From Pteria penguin (lineage: Eukaryota; Mollusca; Bivalvia; Pterioida; Pteriidae): a stretch of 64,000 bases of DNA. The stretch lies in contig CM068583.1 of the NCBI GenBank assembly GCA_035048485.1, forward strand, positions 68,126,306 to 68,190,305. Direction: 5' to 3'. Under the pieces are notes generated by a model. The model made no database searches. It had not been told where the DNA came from and saw only the letters and a program-made list of their open reading frames with translations. This document shows, piece after piece, positions 51,297-64,000 of this stretch (its first letter is position 1; every line of letters begins with the position of its first letter). A program made the translations under genes and the position numbers.

Positions 51297-51488
51297 TTAC
51301 AGGTATGGTAAAAATACGTAAAATACTAAAGTGTTCATTGGTTGCATGATTGATGCACGCAGCACTTGTCCTTATGTCGGAGTAAAATATATAAAAGTGT
51401 CGGAGTAAAAAGCGTCCGAGTTAAAAGTGTCGCAGTAAAAAGCGTCGGAGTAAAAAGTGTCGGAGCACCTGGACGCCCCCATGTCTAC

Positions 51489-52011
51489 TCCTCACCTTCC
51501 ACATACATATTGAAGAGACCTAATCTTCTGCGCTATGCATACATCGTCTATCTGGTTTTCTGTTCTATGGTCTGGTTATACCCATGTAGCCTTGTGTGTC
51601 CTCTTGTGTTGAAAGGTGATTCATCCAAATGGCCAAGCTGTTTGAGGCACAAAGGTCTACAAATCTCTCCCCATTCTCATTCACCTCATCTAGTCCCCGT
51701 TCATCAATGAACTCCCATATCTTCTGTTGTTGCTACCCACCTTGTCATATAAGTCTCCAATGACTATGTTCCGTCTAGGGGTGACTGTGGATGATGGTAG
51801 ACAGTCTGTTGTAGAAGTCATCATTTTCTTCATCCTCGCTGTCATTTGTTAGGGCATAGCACTGTATGATGTGCATGTGGATCCTTCTCTGTTGTGCTTC
51901 CCAGCCTATGAAGGCTCCTTGTGCAATTCTGGAGAGCATCCATGCCACTCCCTGAGTAAGTGGTGAAGTGAACTTTAAAACAATACCTAAATAATGATAA
52001 CTATATACCAC
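51489..52011 (-). mobile_element. RTE-like LINE endonuclease fragment, copy B
   Basis: Counterpart of 6192-6714 with identical endonuclease residues. Confidence 0.82.
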
Positions 52012-52578
52012 TTAAATTTTGTTCTGTCATAGTATCAATTCTCATTCTGTCTCAATCTCCCTCCATTTCTGAAAACAAGGTTTGTTTTTGCAGCGTTAAC
52101 AGATAGATCTCAGGATATACAACTAACTTATTGAGTAAATTTTGCAACACTGATGCGGATTCAGTAAATAAAACTGTGTCATCTGCATATATAATCAAGA
52201 ACAGATTAATCGGACCTAATTCCAGGATTTCACAGTTATTTTCCATTAAAAAGATTCAAAATCGTTCACATAAAGAGAGTACAGTAATGGCGAAAGGGTC
52301 TCGTCTTGAAGAAGGCCGAACCCTATGCGAAAATATCCGTCAAGTTCCTCTTGTCCCTTACACATCCTTTAAATTCTGTATTTGAAGACTTATGGTAACT
52401 CTGAGTAATTTCCCTTGAATTCCATATCTGACCAATATTTCACATAAATTGTACCCATTCACACCATCGAACGCTTTTGAATAATCTAAAACACTGCAGT
52501 AAAGTTTATTTTTCTTCCTCAAAGTTTTTGAAATAATATCATGAAGAGTAAAAATTGCGTTTCTAGTTTCGCTTTTTC

Positions 52579-52782
52579 GATTAAATCTAGACTGGGCATC
52601 AGTGATTAAATTTAGACTGGGCATCATTGATTAAATCCAAACTGGGCATCAGTGATTAAATCTAGACTGGGCATCAGTGATTAAATTCAGACTGGGCATC
52701 AGTGATTAAATCTATACTAGGCATCAGTGATTAAATCCAGAATGGGCATCAGTGATTAAATCCAGACTGGGCATCAGTGATT
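52579..52782. repeat. 25-bp tandem repeat inside LINE RT, 8 units, copy B
   Basis: Same unit as 7282-7560 but three units fewer; a central block of units is missing. Confidence 0.95.
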
Positions 52783-52904
52783 ATATCATATTCAATACTC
52801 AGTTTCACTAATCTATCATTTAGTATGGAAGAGAAATGTTTTGCAAGGTGGCTGATTGAAGATATTTCCCTGTAATTATTTACACTGTTACAATCTCCAT
52901 TTTT

Positions 52905-53286
52905 AGCTCGCCGGGACGAATATCCAGAGAGCTATTGTCATACCCAGGCGTCGTGGTCGTTGTTGTCTGTAGACAAAAACTTTAACCTGGATCCTAACTT
53001 TAGAACCATTAGAGACTTTAATATTTCACGTGTTTTTCTTGTACCAAGACCTTTCATTTGGTACCAGAATTTTCTACCTTGTGACCTTAATCTTGAAGTA
53101 TGACCTACTTTTAAAAACTTTAACCTTGGTCATAACTTATGAACAGTAAGATATGGGGCTTAAATATTTCATATGTGTATTCCTTGTCACAAGACCTTTC
53201 ATTATGTATCAAAAGTTTTTAATCTTGAGGATTGACTTACTTGCAAAACACTTTTGATATTTATATTTGGTTGCCACTGGCGAGCT
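52905..53286. mobile_element. MITE-like repeat with AGCTCGCC ends, copy B
   Basis: Counterpart of 7683-8064 with identical ends. Confidence 0.6.
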
Positions 53287-54350
53287 CTGTTGTCTCCTCC
53301 ATGTAATATTTATTGTACAAAACTGAAAGCGTTGGTATTATTTCATCAGAGAAAGTTTTAAAAATCAATTAACAAATTATCTAGACAGGGGCTTTTATAA
53401 TTTTTGAGACTTTTTACTCTAACCAAAACTTTAGATTCTGTAAAATACCGAACTCAGGATATCAATTATTTTCAGCAGGAAATCAGTAACAACATTATGT
53501 ATGTTTTCAGTATTGTCATTACTTGAAAGCAGATTTTTCAAATGATGGTAAAAATCATCAATGGACAAGCTAGACATAACACATTTCCCCCTTTTTTCGA
53601 TAAAGTCCTCTTGGGGTGTGTTTCCGCATGTATGATAAGGAATTCCTTTCCAAGTTCATGAAATGAAGATTTGCCTTGTGACCTCTTGCTTGTAATCGGT
53701 CTTATAGACAACAAGTAGCTTCCGATTGGCATCAGATTTGAATTTATCACGTTGTTTTTTTACTCATGCAGTGAAATATCGCTGTCATAAATTAATTTAT
53801 GACATAAGTGATGTCATAGCGTGGAAAAGAATTGTGTCAAGGCGGTGTTTGATGAAATAAACACCTTTAAACTGAGTGTAAACATGTGATAAAAAGAATC
53901 TGAAATTAATTTTCAATTCATATCCTATATACTTGTATATTGAAATGATGAAGAGCACTCATGTAGTCGCAAGACAAACATTTACATCCTTTGTCCAACC
54001 AAGGTTTGTCCTACTCAGCTTCTGAAGCTAATGTATGTTTGAAACATAGACATGGGTTTTACATAGCTTTATATTTGTCATCTCTTGTATTGCTTGATAA
54101 AGGCCATGCGACCGAAAATTTGCAGTATAGCGTGTTTGTGTTCTCATACATAAAAGTTTTAATCTTATCTATAGTAGAATATCAGGGTCTCTTGATGATT
54201 TCATTGTTGACCACATTGTCTTGACCACATTGTCACACAGGAATGTACCTCAGACACCTTTAGTCTGCAAACAACACACTATTGCGCTACTGGTCAATAA
54301 ATTGATATAGTCCATCAGCGATATTAAAACACGTTATTATACAACGATTC

Positions 54351-55093
54351 CATGTGAGAGGGGTGGCAGGTTACACATGTAAGCCATGTGAGAGGGGTGG
54401 CAGGTTACACATGTAAGCCATGTGAGAGGGGTGGCAGGTTACACATGTAAGCCATGTGAGAGGGGTGGCAGGTTACACATGTAAGCCATGTGAGAGGGGT
54501 GGCAGGTTACACATGTAAGCCATGTAAGAGGGGTGGCAGGTTACACATGTAAGCCATGTGAGAGGGGTGGCAGGTTACACATGTGAGAGGGGTGGCAGGT
54601 TACACATGTGAGAGGGGTGGCAGGTTACACATGTGAGAGGGGTGGCAGGTTACACATGTGAGAGGGGTGGCAGGTTACACATGTGAGAGGGGTGGCAGGT
54701 TACACATGTAAGCCATGTGAGAGGGGTGGCAGGTTACACATGTGAGAGGGGTGGCAGGTTACACATGTAAGCCATGTGAGAGGGGTGGCAGGTTACACAT
54801 GTAAGCCATGTGAGAGGGGTGGCAGGTTACACATGTGAGAGGGGTGGCAGGTTACATGAGAGGGGTGGCAGGTTACACATGTAAGCCATGTGAGAGGGGT
54901 GGCAGGTTACACATGTAAGCCATGTGAGAGGGGTGGCAGGTTACACATGTAAGCCATGTAAGAGGGGTGGCAGGTTACACATGTAAGCCATGTAAGAGGG
55001 GTGGCAGGTTACACATGTAAGCCATGTAAGAGGGGTGGCAGGTTACACATGTAAGCCATGTAAGAGGGGTGGCAGGTTACACATGTAAGCCAT
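54351..55093. repeat. 34/24-bp minisatellite expanded to 24 units, copy B
   Basis: Same core as 9131-9318. Long- and short-spaced units are interspersed, with a GTAAGAGGGG variant concentrated at the right end. This array accounts for most of the length difference between the duplicates. Confidence 0.97.
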
Positions 55094-55224
55094 AATAAGA
55101 ACATTTGAAATCGACGTCTTTTTTTTTCTTTTTTTTCTTTTTTTTTTTTTTGGACGTGTTTGTGTACTTCAGATTTTTAATTATGTGCTGCTTGTGTGTC
55201 GGTGTTTGCCATGTTATTTAGTCA

Positions 55225-55860
55225 GATCGCTACAACTGAATTAGGAGGCAAATTCCGGATGAGCTACTCCGACAACCGTTTGGTATGGGTCCGGCTTCAG
55301 AGCCCACATGGACCTTAATCAGAAGTTCTCTCTTACGGAAAGGAACGTTCATGGACACATCGTTATTTTGCCAACATTTTGGAACTGTATGTGATGAAAG
55401 AAAGTACGTTTTGTCAGTATAAACGATGGTGCGGCCCTGATCTGTGTACCATTTGATTCTTCGTACATTTCTTCCATAAGAATCCCAGGTAATTCAAAAT
55501 TCACCTAAGCGGCCCCTTTCCTGCATTGAATCCTATTTTCTCGCTAAAAAGTCGTAAAATTGACGTTGGAAGTTCCGATTTCGTGCGTCGGCGTCAACTT
55601 TGTCCGAACGCTGAGATCTTGCTTTCTGTAGAAAGGTAATTGGCAGCTATGCTTTGTTTTGATAGCGATCTCACTGGAATGCTCGTCATTCTGTTAGCCC
55701 TCTCCCTCGGACAATTCAGTGGTATTAAAAGTTGCCCTGCGTCGCACTCTTCTTTGCAAAATTTCAACATGGAGTGAACGATGTTTCTCCTTTGTACTGT
55801 TAAAATTGTCTTCTTCGCATATCATTTGTCGCCATCTCGCTAACGATTCATTGAATGAAG
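55225..55860 (-). pseudogene. Tc1/IS630-like DDE transposase relic, copy B
   Basis: Counterpart of 9440-10080. The GRTIVYTDKTYFLSSHT segment lies within 55497-55281. Confidence 0.55.
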
Positions 55861-55941
55861 AGAAATGCGGTGGTACGCATATTTATAGGCGACTTGATTA
55901 CATGTACAATTCAATACTGGATTATACCGGTAACCACAAGA

Positions 55942-56046
55942 GTACTGTCATATGTAATATAGATAATTTGTTTGGTCAATTATCATATTCATTATGACTA
56001 TATGATAATTGACCAAACAAATTATCTATATTACATATGACAGTAC
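55942..56046. repeat. perfect 47-bp-arm hairpin, copy B
   Basis: Counterpart of 10171-10275; the arms remain perfectly complementary. The single-arm relic is at about 56358-56418. Confidence 0.92.
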
Positions 56047-56418
56047 GAAAACAAGACAAACTAGATTCGGCCTGCGAAATTTATCACTAGATATACCTTT
56101 TCCAGAAAAAAAATTAAGCCTTCGCCGGTATAATACATTATATGTATTGTACATTATATATGTATTGGGGTTTTTTCTCTATACTGTAATTGCAGTTTAT
56201 GGGAATAAAGTTTGTCTTGTGTTGTCTTGAAAGTGAAAGAGAAGTAGAGAACATCAACAAATAATGGAGTATCATAAAAATAATCAATAACATGGAATAT
56301 GAGGATGTCAGAGATGGAAACTGTGTAAAAATCTAAATAAAGACGGATTCTGAACCCACTGTCATATGTAATATGGATGATTTTTTTATCAATTACCATA
56401 TTCATTAGGACTATGACA

Positions 56419-56922
56419 CCACATTACTTGTGTGGTTTATACTATAAAGGCAGTCAATGATATCTCATTTGACATATGGGGTCAAATGAAAGTGTGTTAT
56501 CATATTTATCAATGCCCTCGTGGGGAACATGTCTGGTATCTTTGTACTTTTCTCCCTGTCAAGGCAATCCGTTCGGCGAGTGCACTACATGCATTCATAA
56601 TCAAAGTTACTTTCTTTCAAGGAAAACTTAAACTTACTTGGGTACCATATTTTCGACAGGAAAGGACAAGGTCGACGTCATAATTCTGTTCAACTATGAA
56701 TTAACAACTGGGATTTGAATTTTGTTTAGTTTTATTCTATTAATAAATAGAATTAAACTATTCTGCATGACAGTTTACTTGAACATTTGATAATGGAATG
56801 AATTAATATGAAATAATTGACTTAAGTATTTTCCCAGTTTATGGCGCCGGACCCTGCAATTGTGCAAAAATTATAAAGACATTACTATAGTCCTTTCCAT
56901 TTTGGGTGAAGAGCTAATATTT

Positions 56923-56963
<41 letters not shown>

Positions 56964-57826
56964 AATTTTCCTTTTGCTATTGATAATACCATTATGGATT
57001 CGTTTAACTTTACTTTGCAATGTCCTGTTAATAATAATTCCGCAAACAGTATATACAAACCTCATTAATGTAATCGTCCTTCTGCTTTTTTTTAAAAATT
57101 CGAACAGATTTCAGTGTTTTTATTTTTTCATTTTTTCCCCAAAAGAGTCTGTACCTACCTATTCCTTTGGGATTTTTTGTCCCATTTGCATAGTATATCT
57201 TATTTTCTTAATGAAAAATCAAAGGTAAATTTCTCCAAATAGAAAACAAGTACTTATAGTACTAACAGCCGGGCTTTCGGTACCCGATCAAGTAGCAAAA
57301 GTTTAAATTACATTTACATTACAGATGTAACAAATTCAAGGAACAAAAAGTTACGCATTTACTATAGAGGGATGACAATATCTGTCATCTGCTATCGCTA
57401 TAGGGGGCAGTAGTATGACATTTCTTCCAGATTAATTGTTTTAGTACAAATTCACTACTTGTATTGACAATCCATACTCATTAAACCTACTCTGGGACAG
57501 GATATTCTAAATATCCTTGGAAAGTACAACAGATCTCGCACAGAAATTCAGCATATCTTGACAGAAGCCGACGGTTCGAAGAATAATGCATGAAGAAAAA
57601 TTCAGTTATCGACAGGATTAGTTAAATCTGATGGAGGAAGAGAAGTTTTGTTAAATATAGGCCAAAATTGCAAAAATACAGATCTTATCTCATTTATCGA
57701 ACAAGTCCGAGAAAAAAAACCTGAAATAATACTTGATTTATTTATCTCCATTCATGAACGACATAAGAATAAAATTCATATTGATTACTACTTTATTTGA
57801 AATGACGTCGATCTGAGAATAAAGTT
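56419..57826. other. counterpart of 10649-12054: no gene; (ATG)n at 56922-56964
   Basis: Non-coding; the (ATG)n run is one unit longer than in copy A. Confidence 0.65.
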
Positions 57827-58787
57827 TAACATGGTAATCAACACATGGAACAGTTCATGTACACGTTTCCCTTCAGCGAAGTGATAACGCAATGGGCAAT
57901 ACACAGCGCCGTACCAATGTTTATCTATGACGCTTGAATTAGAAATGTTTCAGTCGGCAGAAATAGACCTAGAAAAACCCCTCACATATCCATGTACACG
58001 AATATACACATGCGATTACATAATCTATTTGCAAAGTTACATATATTTCAAAATCGTTTGTCATCTCAAAACTTGGATATAGAATTTAAAGGGTTAAAGG
58101 TTTTTCAAATTTTTTTTATAATAAAATCACAGGGATTGATTATGAGGACATTATGTTTACTTTGGCAGTTGTTGGGTTACATTCCAGTTTACTACGCCCA
58201 GATCGGCGATAAACTGGCAATACCTGTCTAGATCTTTAAATATCTTCATGCAGCAATAACAAGCAAGAGCAGGTAACTCGGTCTAAGATCGGCGATCGCT
58301 ATAACCGGGCTATTGCTTATGAAATGGAGCCGCTGAATGGAGCTCGGCTAAAAATGATAAAGTCAGACATGCTAATCAACACGGGGAACAATGCATGTAT
58401 ACGTTTTCCTTCAGCGAAGCGATAAGGCAATAGGCAGTGCATAGTTCCTTACAAATTCCTATCTATGATGCTTGAAATAGAAACATGTTTCAGTCGGCAA
58501 AAAAATGACATAGGAAACCCCTCACGTGTGTGTCTACACGAATATACACATGCTTATCTCTATTTGCAATGTTACATATATTCCAAAATAGTTTATCATC
58601 TCAAAACCTGGATAAAGAATTTAAAGGGTTAAAGATTTTTACAATACTTTACAATAAAATCACTGGGATTGATTATGATAAGCGTATGTTTACTTTGGCG
58701 GTAGTTGGGTTACATTCCAGATTACTACGCACAGATCGGTGATCGCTAAAACCGGTCGATTGCTTACGCAATGGAGCCCAGCTAAAA
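57827..58787. repeat. old ~540-bp tandem duplication, copy B
   Basis: Counterpart of 12055-13015 with the same divergence between halves. Confidence 0.85.
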
Positions 58788-58932
58788 TCAGCCGATAATG
58801 ATAAAAACTACTTTAATCCATCTTACTTTGTCGTATATTCTTTTGTCCTGAGACCACGTATTCATGTTGATAAAAAGACATCGCTTCATATGGGGTTATA
58901 CCTTATGACTAGTGTACACTAAATGTACTTAC

Positions 58933-59358
58933 CTCAACTTCGAACGTTTTGAGTGCCTTGCGGTATACCGCACCCGCACTAGGAGCAACGCGCAAGACCT
59001 CTCTCGTGACACACAGCAAGTACGGTAATTGCGTAAAGGTCTGGAGGCTTAAAGGGCATGCTGTCTCACATCTGAGTATCCCCTGTTCATCTAACTCTTG
59101 ACGCAAGCGTTGTAAGATATCTGGTCGTCTGCCGATGAACATGACGGCAGAGTTCATAGCGCTGGTAACAGTGTCATGCCCCGTAAACAGCAGTTCTTGA
59201 ATGGCTTCCGCCATTTCGTATTTTGTATATTTCTCTTGGTCTTTATGGTCTAGAATATGATGTATGGCACTTTTAAAGCTCTGCTGACTCCCCTCCGATT
59301 CTATGACGTCAATGACTTGAATGATTTCATTCAGTAAAACCCTTTTTGCCTTTAATCC
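58933..59358 (-). CDS. CYP26-like cytochrome P450, copy B, exon 3
   Basis: Internal exon of 426 nt (142 codons), phase 0 at both ends. The acceptor is TATTTCAG above 59358 and the donor GTAAGT below 58933. It starts GLKAKR, so the exon extends 48 codons upstream of the first internal Met. The I-helix oxygen-activation motif TGHDT lies at exon residues 59-63 (consensus A/G-G-x-D/E-T). The K-helix ExxR motif is EVLR at residues 120-123. The exon ends KALKTFEVE, and CYP26 continues from there with GYxIPxGW, which is exactly how the exon at 33155 begins. Residue 41 is Gln here and His in copy A. No stop or frameshift is seen. Confidence 0.92.
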
Positions 59359-59779
59359 CTGAAATAAAAAAGTACAACATTATGTAAAATTCTCTTAGTC
59401 AGAAAATGTTGCCTGTATACCTGAAAAAAAATCTAAACATAAGATAAGATGTTCTAGTTTTTAAAATTTAAACTCCAAATAAATTAACAAATTAGACCAT
59501 CACAAAAATATTATAATTATAAATAGTATACATTATTTACAAGTAAATAATAATAATTTTACCGAGTGCCTTAAACGGTCATTTACTAACCATTACGCCA
59601 ATACTTAATATATTCTATTGTAAAGCGTGGCATGCATTACGCATATTTTAGAAAAAAAGATAACTACAGAACTTCTTACATAATATGCAAAGTTTATCAT
59701 TGCTGCTTTACGAAATATTAAACTTTTAATAAGTTTATAACTTAGCGGAGTTTATGGCAATAATTGTCTGTATTGTTAG

Positions 59780-60375
59780 CCCAGCAGGAGACACTTACTC
59801 CTTCCGGTCACCAGCTCTCACTTCTGACAGGAGACACTACTCCCGGTCACCTTTTCCCATCTCTGATAGGAGACACTTTTCCTGGTAACCTATTCCCACC
59901 GCTGACAGGAGACACTCCTCCCAGTCACCTACTCTCACCTTTGACAGGAGACACTACTCCCGGTCACCTACTCTCAGCTCTGATAGGAGACACTTTTCCT
60001 GGTCACCTATTCCCAGCGCTGACAAGAAACACTCCTCCTGATCACCTAGTCTCACCTCTAACAGGAGTCATTGATTCCTCCCGATCACCTACTCTCACCT
60101 CTGACAGGAGACACTCCTCCCGATCACCTACTCTCACCTCTGACAGGAGACACTCCTCCTGATCACCTACTCTCACCTCTGACAAGAGACACTACCTCCC
60201 GATCACCTACTCTCACCTCTGACAGGAGACGCTCCTCCCAGTCACCTACTCTCACCTCTGACAAAAGACACTCCTCCCGATCACCTACTCTCATCTCTGA
60301 CAGGAGACACTCCTCCCGATCACCTACTCTCACCTCTGACAGGAGACACTTCTCCCGATCTCTTACTCTCTCCTT
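59780..60375. repeat. 39-bp minisatellite in P450 intron 2, copy B
   Basis: Same unit number and order as 14005-14600 with few substitutions. Confidence 0.93.
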
Positions 60376-60382
60376 TGGCGTA

Positions 60383-60560
60383 ACTTAAGTCTAAGTGTAA
60401 AACTTGAGACCTATAATAGCATGTGCCATAACTCTAAGAACTAGTAGAAAGTTTTTCTGTGAACAGTATGCCTAATATTCTCTTCACAGAGGAACTTTTG
60501 ACTAATTCTTATATTTACAACATATTATTAAAGGTCTCAATTTTACACTTAGACTTAAGT
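60383..60560. mobile_element. MITE with 29-bp TIRs, copy B
   Basis: Counterpart of 14608-14785. Confidence 0.78.
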
Positions 60561-61478
60561 TTCTTTGTGAATAAGACACCTGATTTGAAGTGGCACATGA
60601 ATATCCACTGCTGTGCGTGCTTATGTCATCGTTTGTTCTGATAGTTTGTTTTTCGGGTTTTTGTTTGTTTGGTTCGTTGGTTGGTTTAGTTTTTGGACGT
60701 CAGGATTCTACATTTCCTCGGTTTTTTAATTTATAAACAAAATGCCTAATTGTCCGATGAGGTCGAGTAAGATTTATAACGCATATTAAAAACAGTGAAA
60801 AAATCCTTTCTGTTGTCATGCAGTGATCATGCACATCTTTATCTAAGTTTCATGTTTTGATCAAAACTGGTCATTTATTCTGAAAATATTATTGTATTGA
60901 TTAATTTTGTTGGAAGAAACCCATGTTAAATATCTTTAATTATATTTAGGTTAAACTGTAACGAACTTTATTATTAATTATAGTAAATTCATAGTATTCA
61001 CTATGTATACATGTGGCAAGGTATCGATAAAAGCGCACCTTGTGGCAAGGTGTCGGTAAAAGCGCACCTTGTGCCAAGGTGCACCTTTTCTTTATAAGTA
61101 GAGGCACGTTATTGAACCCTCTCTCACTCTGTCTTTGGATCTTTATATGTGCACATCTTCGTTTTATCTATGCAAATAAATTGTTAAAATTTAATCGGCT
61201 CTTATTCAACGGATTTACTTGAAATTTCCGGGGGAAATTCAACCGCCAGTAATCATCTGGGACGAAAAGTTTTTACGCTACCAATTAATTGGATTAACCA
61301 CTCACGGTTAAAGTGCGGCAGTTCGTTTTTACAGTGTGTATCACAGGGATAGAAAAAGGTCACGTTACAAAACTTTAATTCGTTATTATACTTAAACTGT
61401 CATCATAACGGATTTTAACAGTTTATGACAAATTAGAGATCATAAGAACCTTAATTAAGTTTGGAAACAATTACTTAC

Positions 61479-61976
61479 CTTGTTAAGGCCTAACCCTGGA
61501 ATATCATAAGGTAAGGAGAAGATGCCGGCAACCAACGTAGTTATGAGATTCTGCATCTCCGCCAGCTTCTCAGCACTATACTCCGTACCAAAAAATATTT
61601 TCAAAGCAAGATCAAGTGCCATATCCTTTATTTCTTTAAAAGCAAGAATTTCTTTTTTCTTTCTCCATCGTTGCAAATATGTTTGCATTGTAGTTTGTAT
61701 TGTAGGGATGTAGCTCTCCAAGGCTACGTGAGTGAAAGCCTTAAGAATCAATCTCTTCTTAAATGTGTGGTCGTCACCATCAGACATTGAAAGTGAACCA
61801 GTGCCAAAGATAATACGAACACTTCTTGGCCACTGTGACGTAACTATGGTGTTTTCACCAGTGAGTACAACTCGCAAATTATCGGCTCCGGATATCCTCA
61901 CGGTAGGGTTGCCCAACACATGCGTTTTATACACTTTTCCGTACAAAGCCTCTCTCTCTTTGTAAAACGCAGCATT
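61479..61976 (-). CDS. CYP26-like cytochrome P450, copy B, exon 2
   Basis: Internal exon of 498 nt (166 codons), phase 0 at both ends. The acceptor is TTTTCAG just above 61976 and the donor is GTAAGT just below 61479. The product resembles the N-terminal half of CYP26-family P450s, heme monooxygenases of the ER membrane that in vertebrates hydroxylate retinoic acid. Visible family signatures are VYKTHVLGNPTVR (residues 15-27), the QWPRSVR segment (48-54) in the region before helix C, and ALESYIP (85-91). The exon ends in GLGLNK, which joins exon 3 GLKAKR as in CYP26 helices F-G. The apparent upstream start is TTG inside the intron and is not a real start. Exon 1, with the membrane anchor and PPG hinge, is not seen. 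The retinoid substrate is inference; mollusc CYP26-like paralogs may act on other lipids. Confidence 0.9.
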
Positions 61977-62090
61977 CTGAAAATACAACTTAGTTTGAAT
62001 ACATTTCTGAGTTTGTCTTTTTAATATTAAAATTTAGCGCATGTCCATACAGTATGAGATAAAATAGAAAATTGACTAATAGCAATAACC

Positions 62091-62249
62091 AGTGACGGAT
62101 CAAGAATTTTTGAAAACGGGGGGAGTGGGGAGGGGGGGGGACTTATGTGTATTAGCCAAGCTACTTGGTCATTTTTGGTGTCAAATCTGGATTTTTACAT
62201 GTAAATATGTGGCGAAAAAAGGGGGCGCCCCTCCCTCTAAATCCGCTAC
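62091..62249. mobile_element. AGTGrCGGAT-end MITE, copy B
   Basis: Counterpart of 16316-16475. The truncated relative is at about 62577-62665. Confidence 0.7.
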
Positions 62250-62661
62250 TAATAACTATTAATGCAGAGAACCAGCTGGCCACCATTTGAGAATAATTTT
62301 ACTAATTTATTAGGACTTTATTCTATGAATTTCAGCAATATGCCTTATTTTTCTTACCGTAATATTTCAATAGAACAGAAAGTGGTACTGTATACTTGCC
62401 AAAACGTATAATTTTACGTACATCAGAAGGCCATGTTACAAGAACTTTAATTACATGAAATATTGATTAATGGGCAGAATATGACTACAACAAAATTCAA
62501 ATTATCATGAAAAAAATAATAGCATTTTTACTGTCATGATAGAAATTCCGTCGTTAAATATAAAAGAGATCTGTCACAGTGGCGGATCCAGGATTTCCGA
62601 AAAAGGGAGGAGGTTGAAAGTCAAATATCAGCCAAAATTCTCAGTCATTTTGGGTGCCCAA

Positions 62662-64000
62662 TCTAGACTATGACTAGAATGATTATGACTGGCACCGTAG
62701 TGTTCTAGTCAAGACTAGAATGATAATGACTGACACCTAAGTGTTCTAGTCATGACTAACATGATTATGACTGACACCTTAGTGTCCTAGTCAAGACTAG
62801 AATGATTATGACTGGCACCTTGGTGTCCTAATCATGACTAGAATGATTATGACTGGCACCTTGGTGTCCTAGTCATGACTAGAATGATTATGACTGGCAC
62901 CTTAGTGTTCTAGTCATGACTAGAATGATTATCACTGGCACCTTAGTGTTCTGGTCATGACTAGAATGATTATGACTAGCACCTTAGTGTCCTAGTCATG
63001 ACTAGAATGATTATGACTGACACCTTAGTGTCCTAGTCATCATTAGCATGATTATGACTGAAACCTTAGTGTCCTAGTCAAGACTAGAATGATTATGACT
63101 GGCACCTTAGTGTTCTAGTCCTGACTAGAATGATTATGACTGACACCTTAGTGCCCTAGTCATCATTAGCATGATTATGACTGGCACCTTAGTGTCCTAG
63201 TCCTGACTAGAATGATTATGACTGACACCTTAGTGCCCTAGTCATGACTAGAATGATTATGACTGACACCTTAGTGTTCTAGTCATGACAAGAATGATTA
63301 TGACTGACACCTTAGTGTCCTAGTCATGACTAGAATGATTATGACTTGCACCTTGCTGTCCAAGTCATGACTAGAATGATTATGACTGACACCTTAGTGC
63401 CCTAGTCATGACTAGAATGATTATGACTGACACCTTAGTGCCCTAGCCATGACTAGAATGATTATGACTGTCACCTTAGTGTTCTAGTCATGACTAGAAT
63501 GATTATGACTTGTACCTTGCTGTCCTAGTCATGACTAGAATGATTATGACTGGCACTTTGGTGTCCTAATCATGACTAGAATGATTATTACTGGCACCTT
63601 GGTGTCCTAGTCATGACTTGAATGATTATGACTGACACCTGAGTGACCTAGTCATGACTAGAATGATTATGACTGGCACCTTAGTGTTCTAGTCATGACT
63701 AGAATGATTATCACTGGCACCTTAGTGTTCTGGTCATGACTAGAATGATTATGACTAGCACCTTAGTGTCCTAGTCATGACTAGAATGATTATGACTAGC
63801 ACCTTAGTGTCCTAGTCATGACCAGAATGATTATGACTGGCACCTTAGTGTCCTGGTCATGACTAGAATGAGTCTGACTGGCACCTTGTTGTCCTAGTCA
63901 TGACTAGAATGATTATGACTGACACCTCAGTGCCCTAGTCATGACTAGAATGATTATGACTGACACCTTAGTGTTCTAGTCATGACTAGAATGATTATGA
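62662..64000. repeat. 41-bp minisatellite, copy B (runs off the window)
   Basis: Counterpart of 16887-18225 with the same unit order and no net length change. It presumably continues beyond the window. Confidence 0.97.

Larger units (their letters stand above)
48880..51480. mobile_element. 2.6-kb tandem-TIR element, copy B
   Basis: Counterpart of 3594-6183. The ATGTCTAC target duplication is at 48872-48879 and 51481-51488. The C-rich tract near 49195-49270 differs in length. Confidence 0.72.
52052..53750 (-). mobile_element. second LINE RT region, copy B
   Basis: Counterpart of 6755-8530. It has the same YADD box, a Glu-to-Lys difference in the HDIISE segment, and a shorter internal 25-bp array. 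Confidence 0.82.

Overview
The window looks like animal nuclear DNA, most likely from a mollusc and probably a bivalve. It is AT-rich, its one recognisable host gene is split by GT/AG introns, and it is packed with non-LTR retrotransposon relics, tRNA-derived SINEs whose tails resemble molluscan SINEs, MITE-like inverted repeats and very long minisatellites. There are no operons or other bacterial features. The organism assignment is inference from repeat style.

The main structure is a direct duplication with a period of about 45.2 kb. Bases 1-18225 recur almost base for base at 45230-64000. The two copies (A and B) differ by scattered substitutions and by length changes at simple or tandem repeats. 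Neither outer end of the duplication lies in the window, so a real tandem segmental duplication and a false (haplotype) duplication in the assembly are both possible.

The host gene is a CYP26-like cytochrome P450 on the minus strand. Copy B has exon 2 (61976-61479), exon 3 (59358-58933) and, after an intron of about 25.8 kb, the terminal heme-binding exon (33155-32799). All junctions are phase 0 and give 426 contiguous codons. Copy A has exon 2 (16201-15704) and exon 3 (13586-13161); its terminal exon should lie left of the window. No first exon (membrane anchor and proline-rich hinge) was found for either copy.

Region by region: 1-13160 (and 45230-58930) is a transposon graveyard. It holds an RTE-like LINE broken by a Penelope-like fragment with a degenerate hammerhead ribozyme and by a 2.6-kb element with tandem-repeat inverted ends, which itself contains a SINE and a Harbinger derivative. 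It also holds a second LINE, a Tc1/IS630-like transposase relic and a near-perfect hairpin. 13161-16201 carries P450 exons 2 and 3, with a 39-bp minisatellite and a MITE in the intron. 16.9-30.0 kb is almost entirely minisatellite (41, 42, 47 and 38 bp units). 30-33.2 kb has a SINE, a hairpin and P450 exon 4. 33.6-36.0 kb is a 31-bp minisatellite. 36.5-45.2 kb has a 1-kb inverted-repeat element, a SINE, a decayed LINE encoding a 2A-like peptide, an LTR-like segment and another LINE fragment. Everything from 33.2 to 58.9 kb would be intron 3 of P450 copy B.
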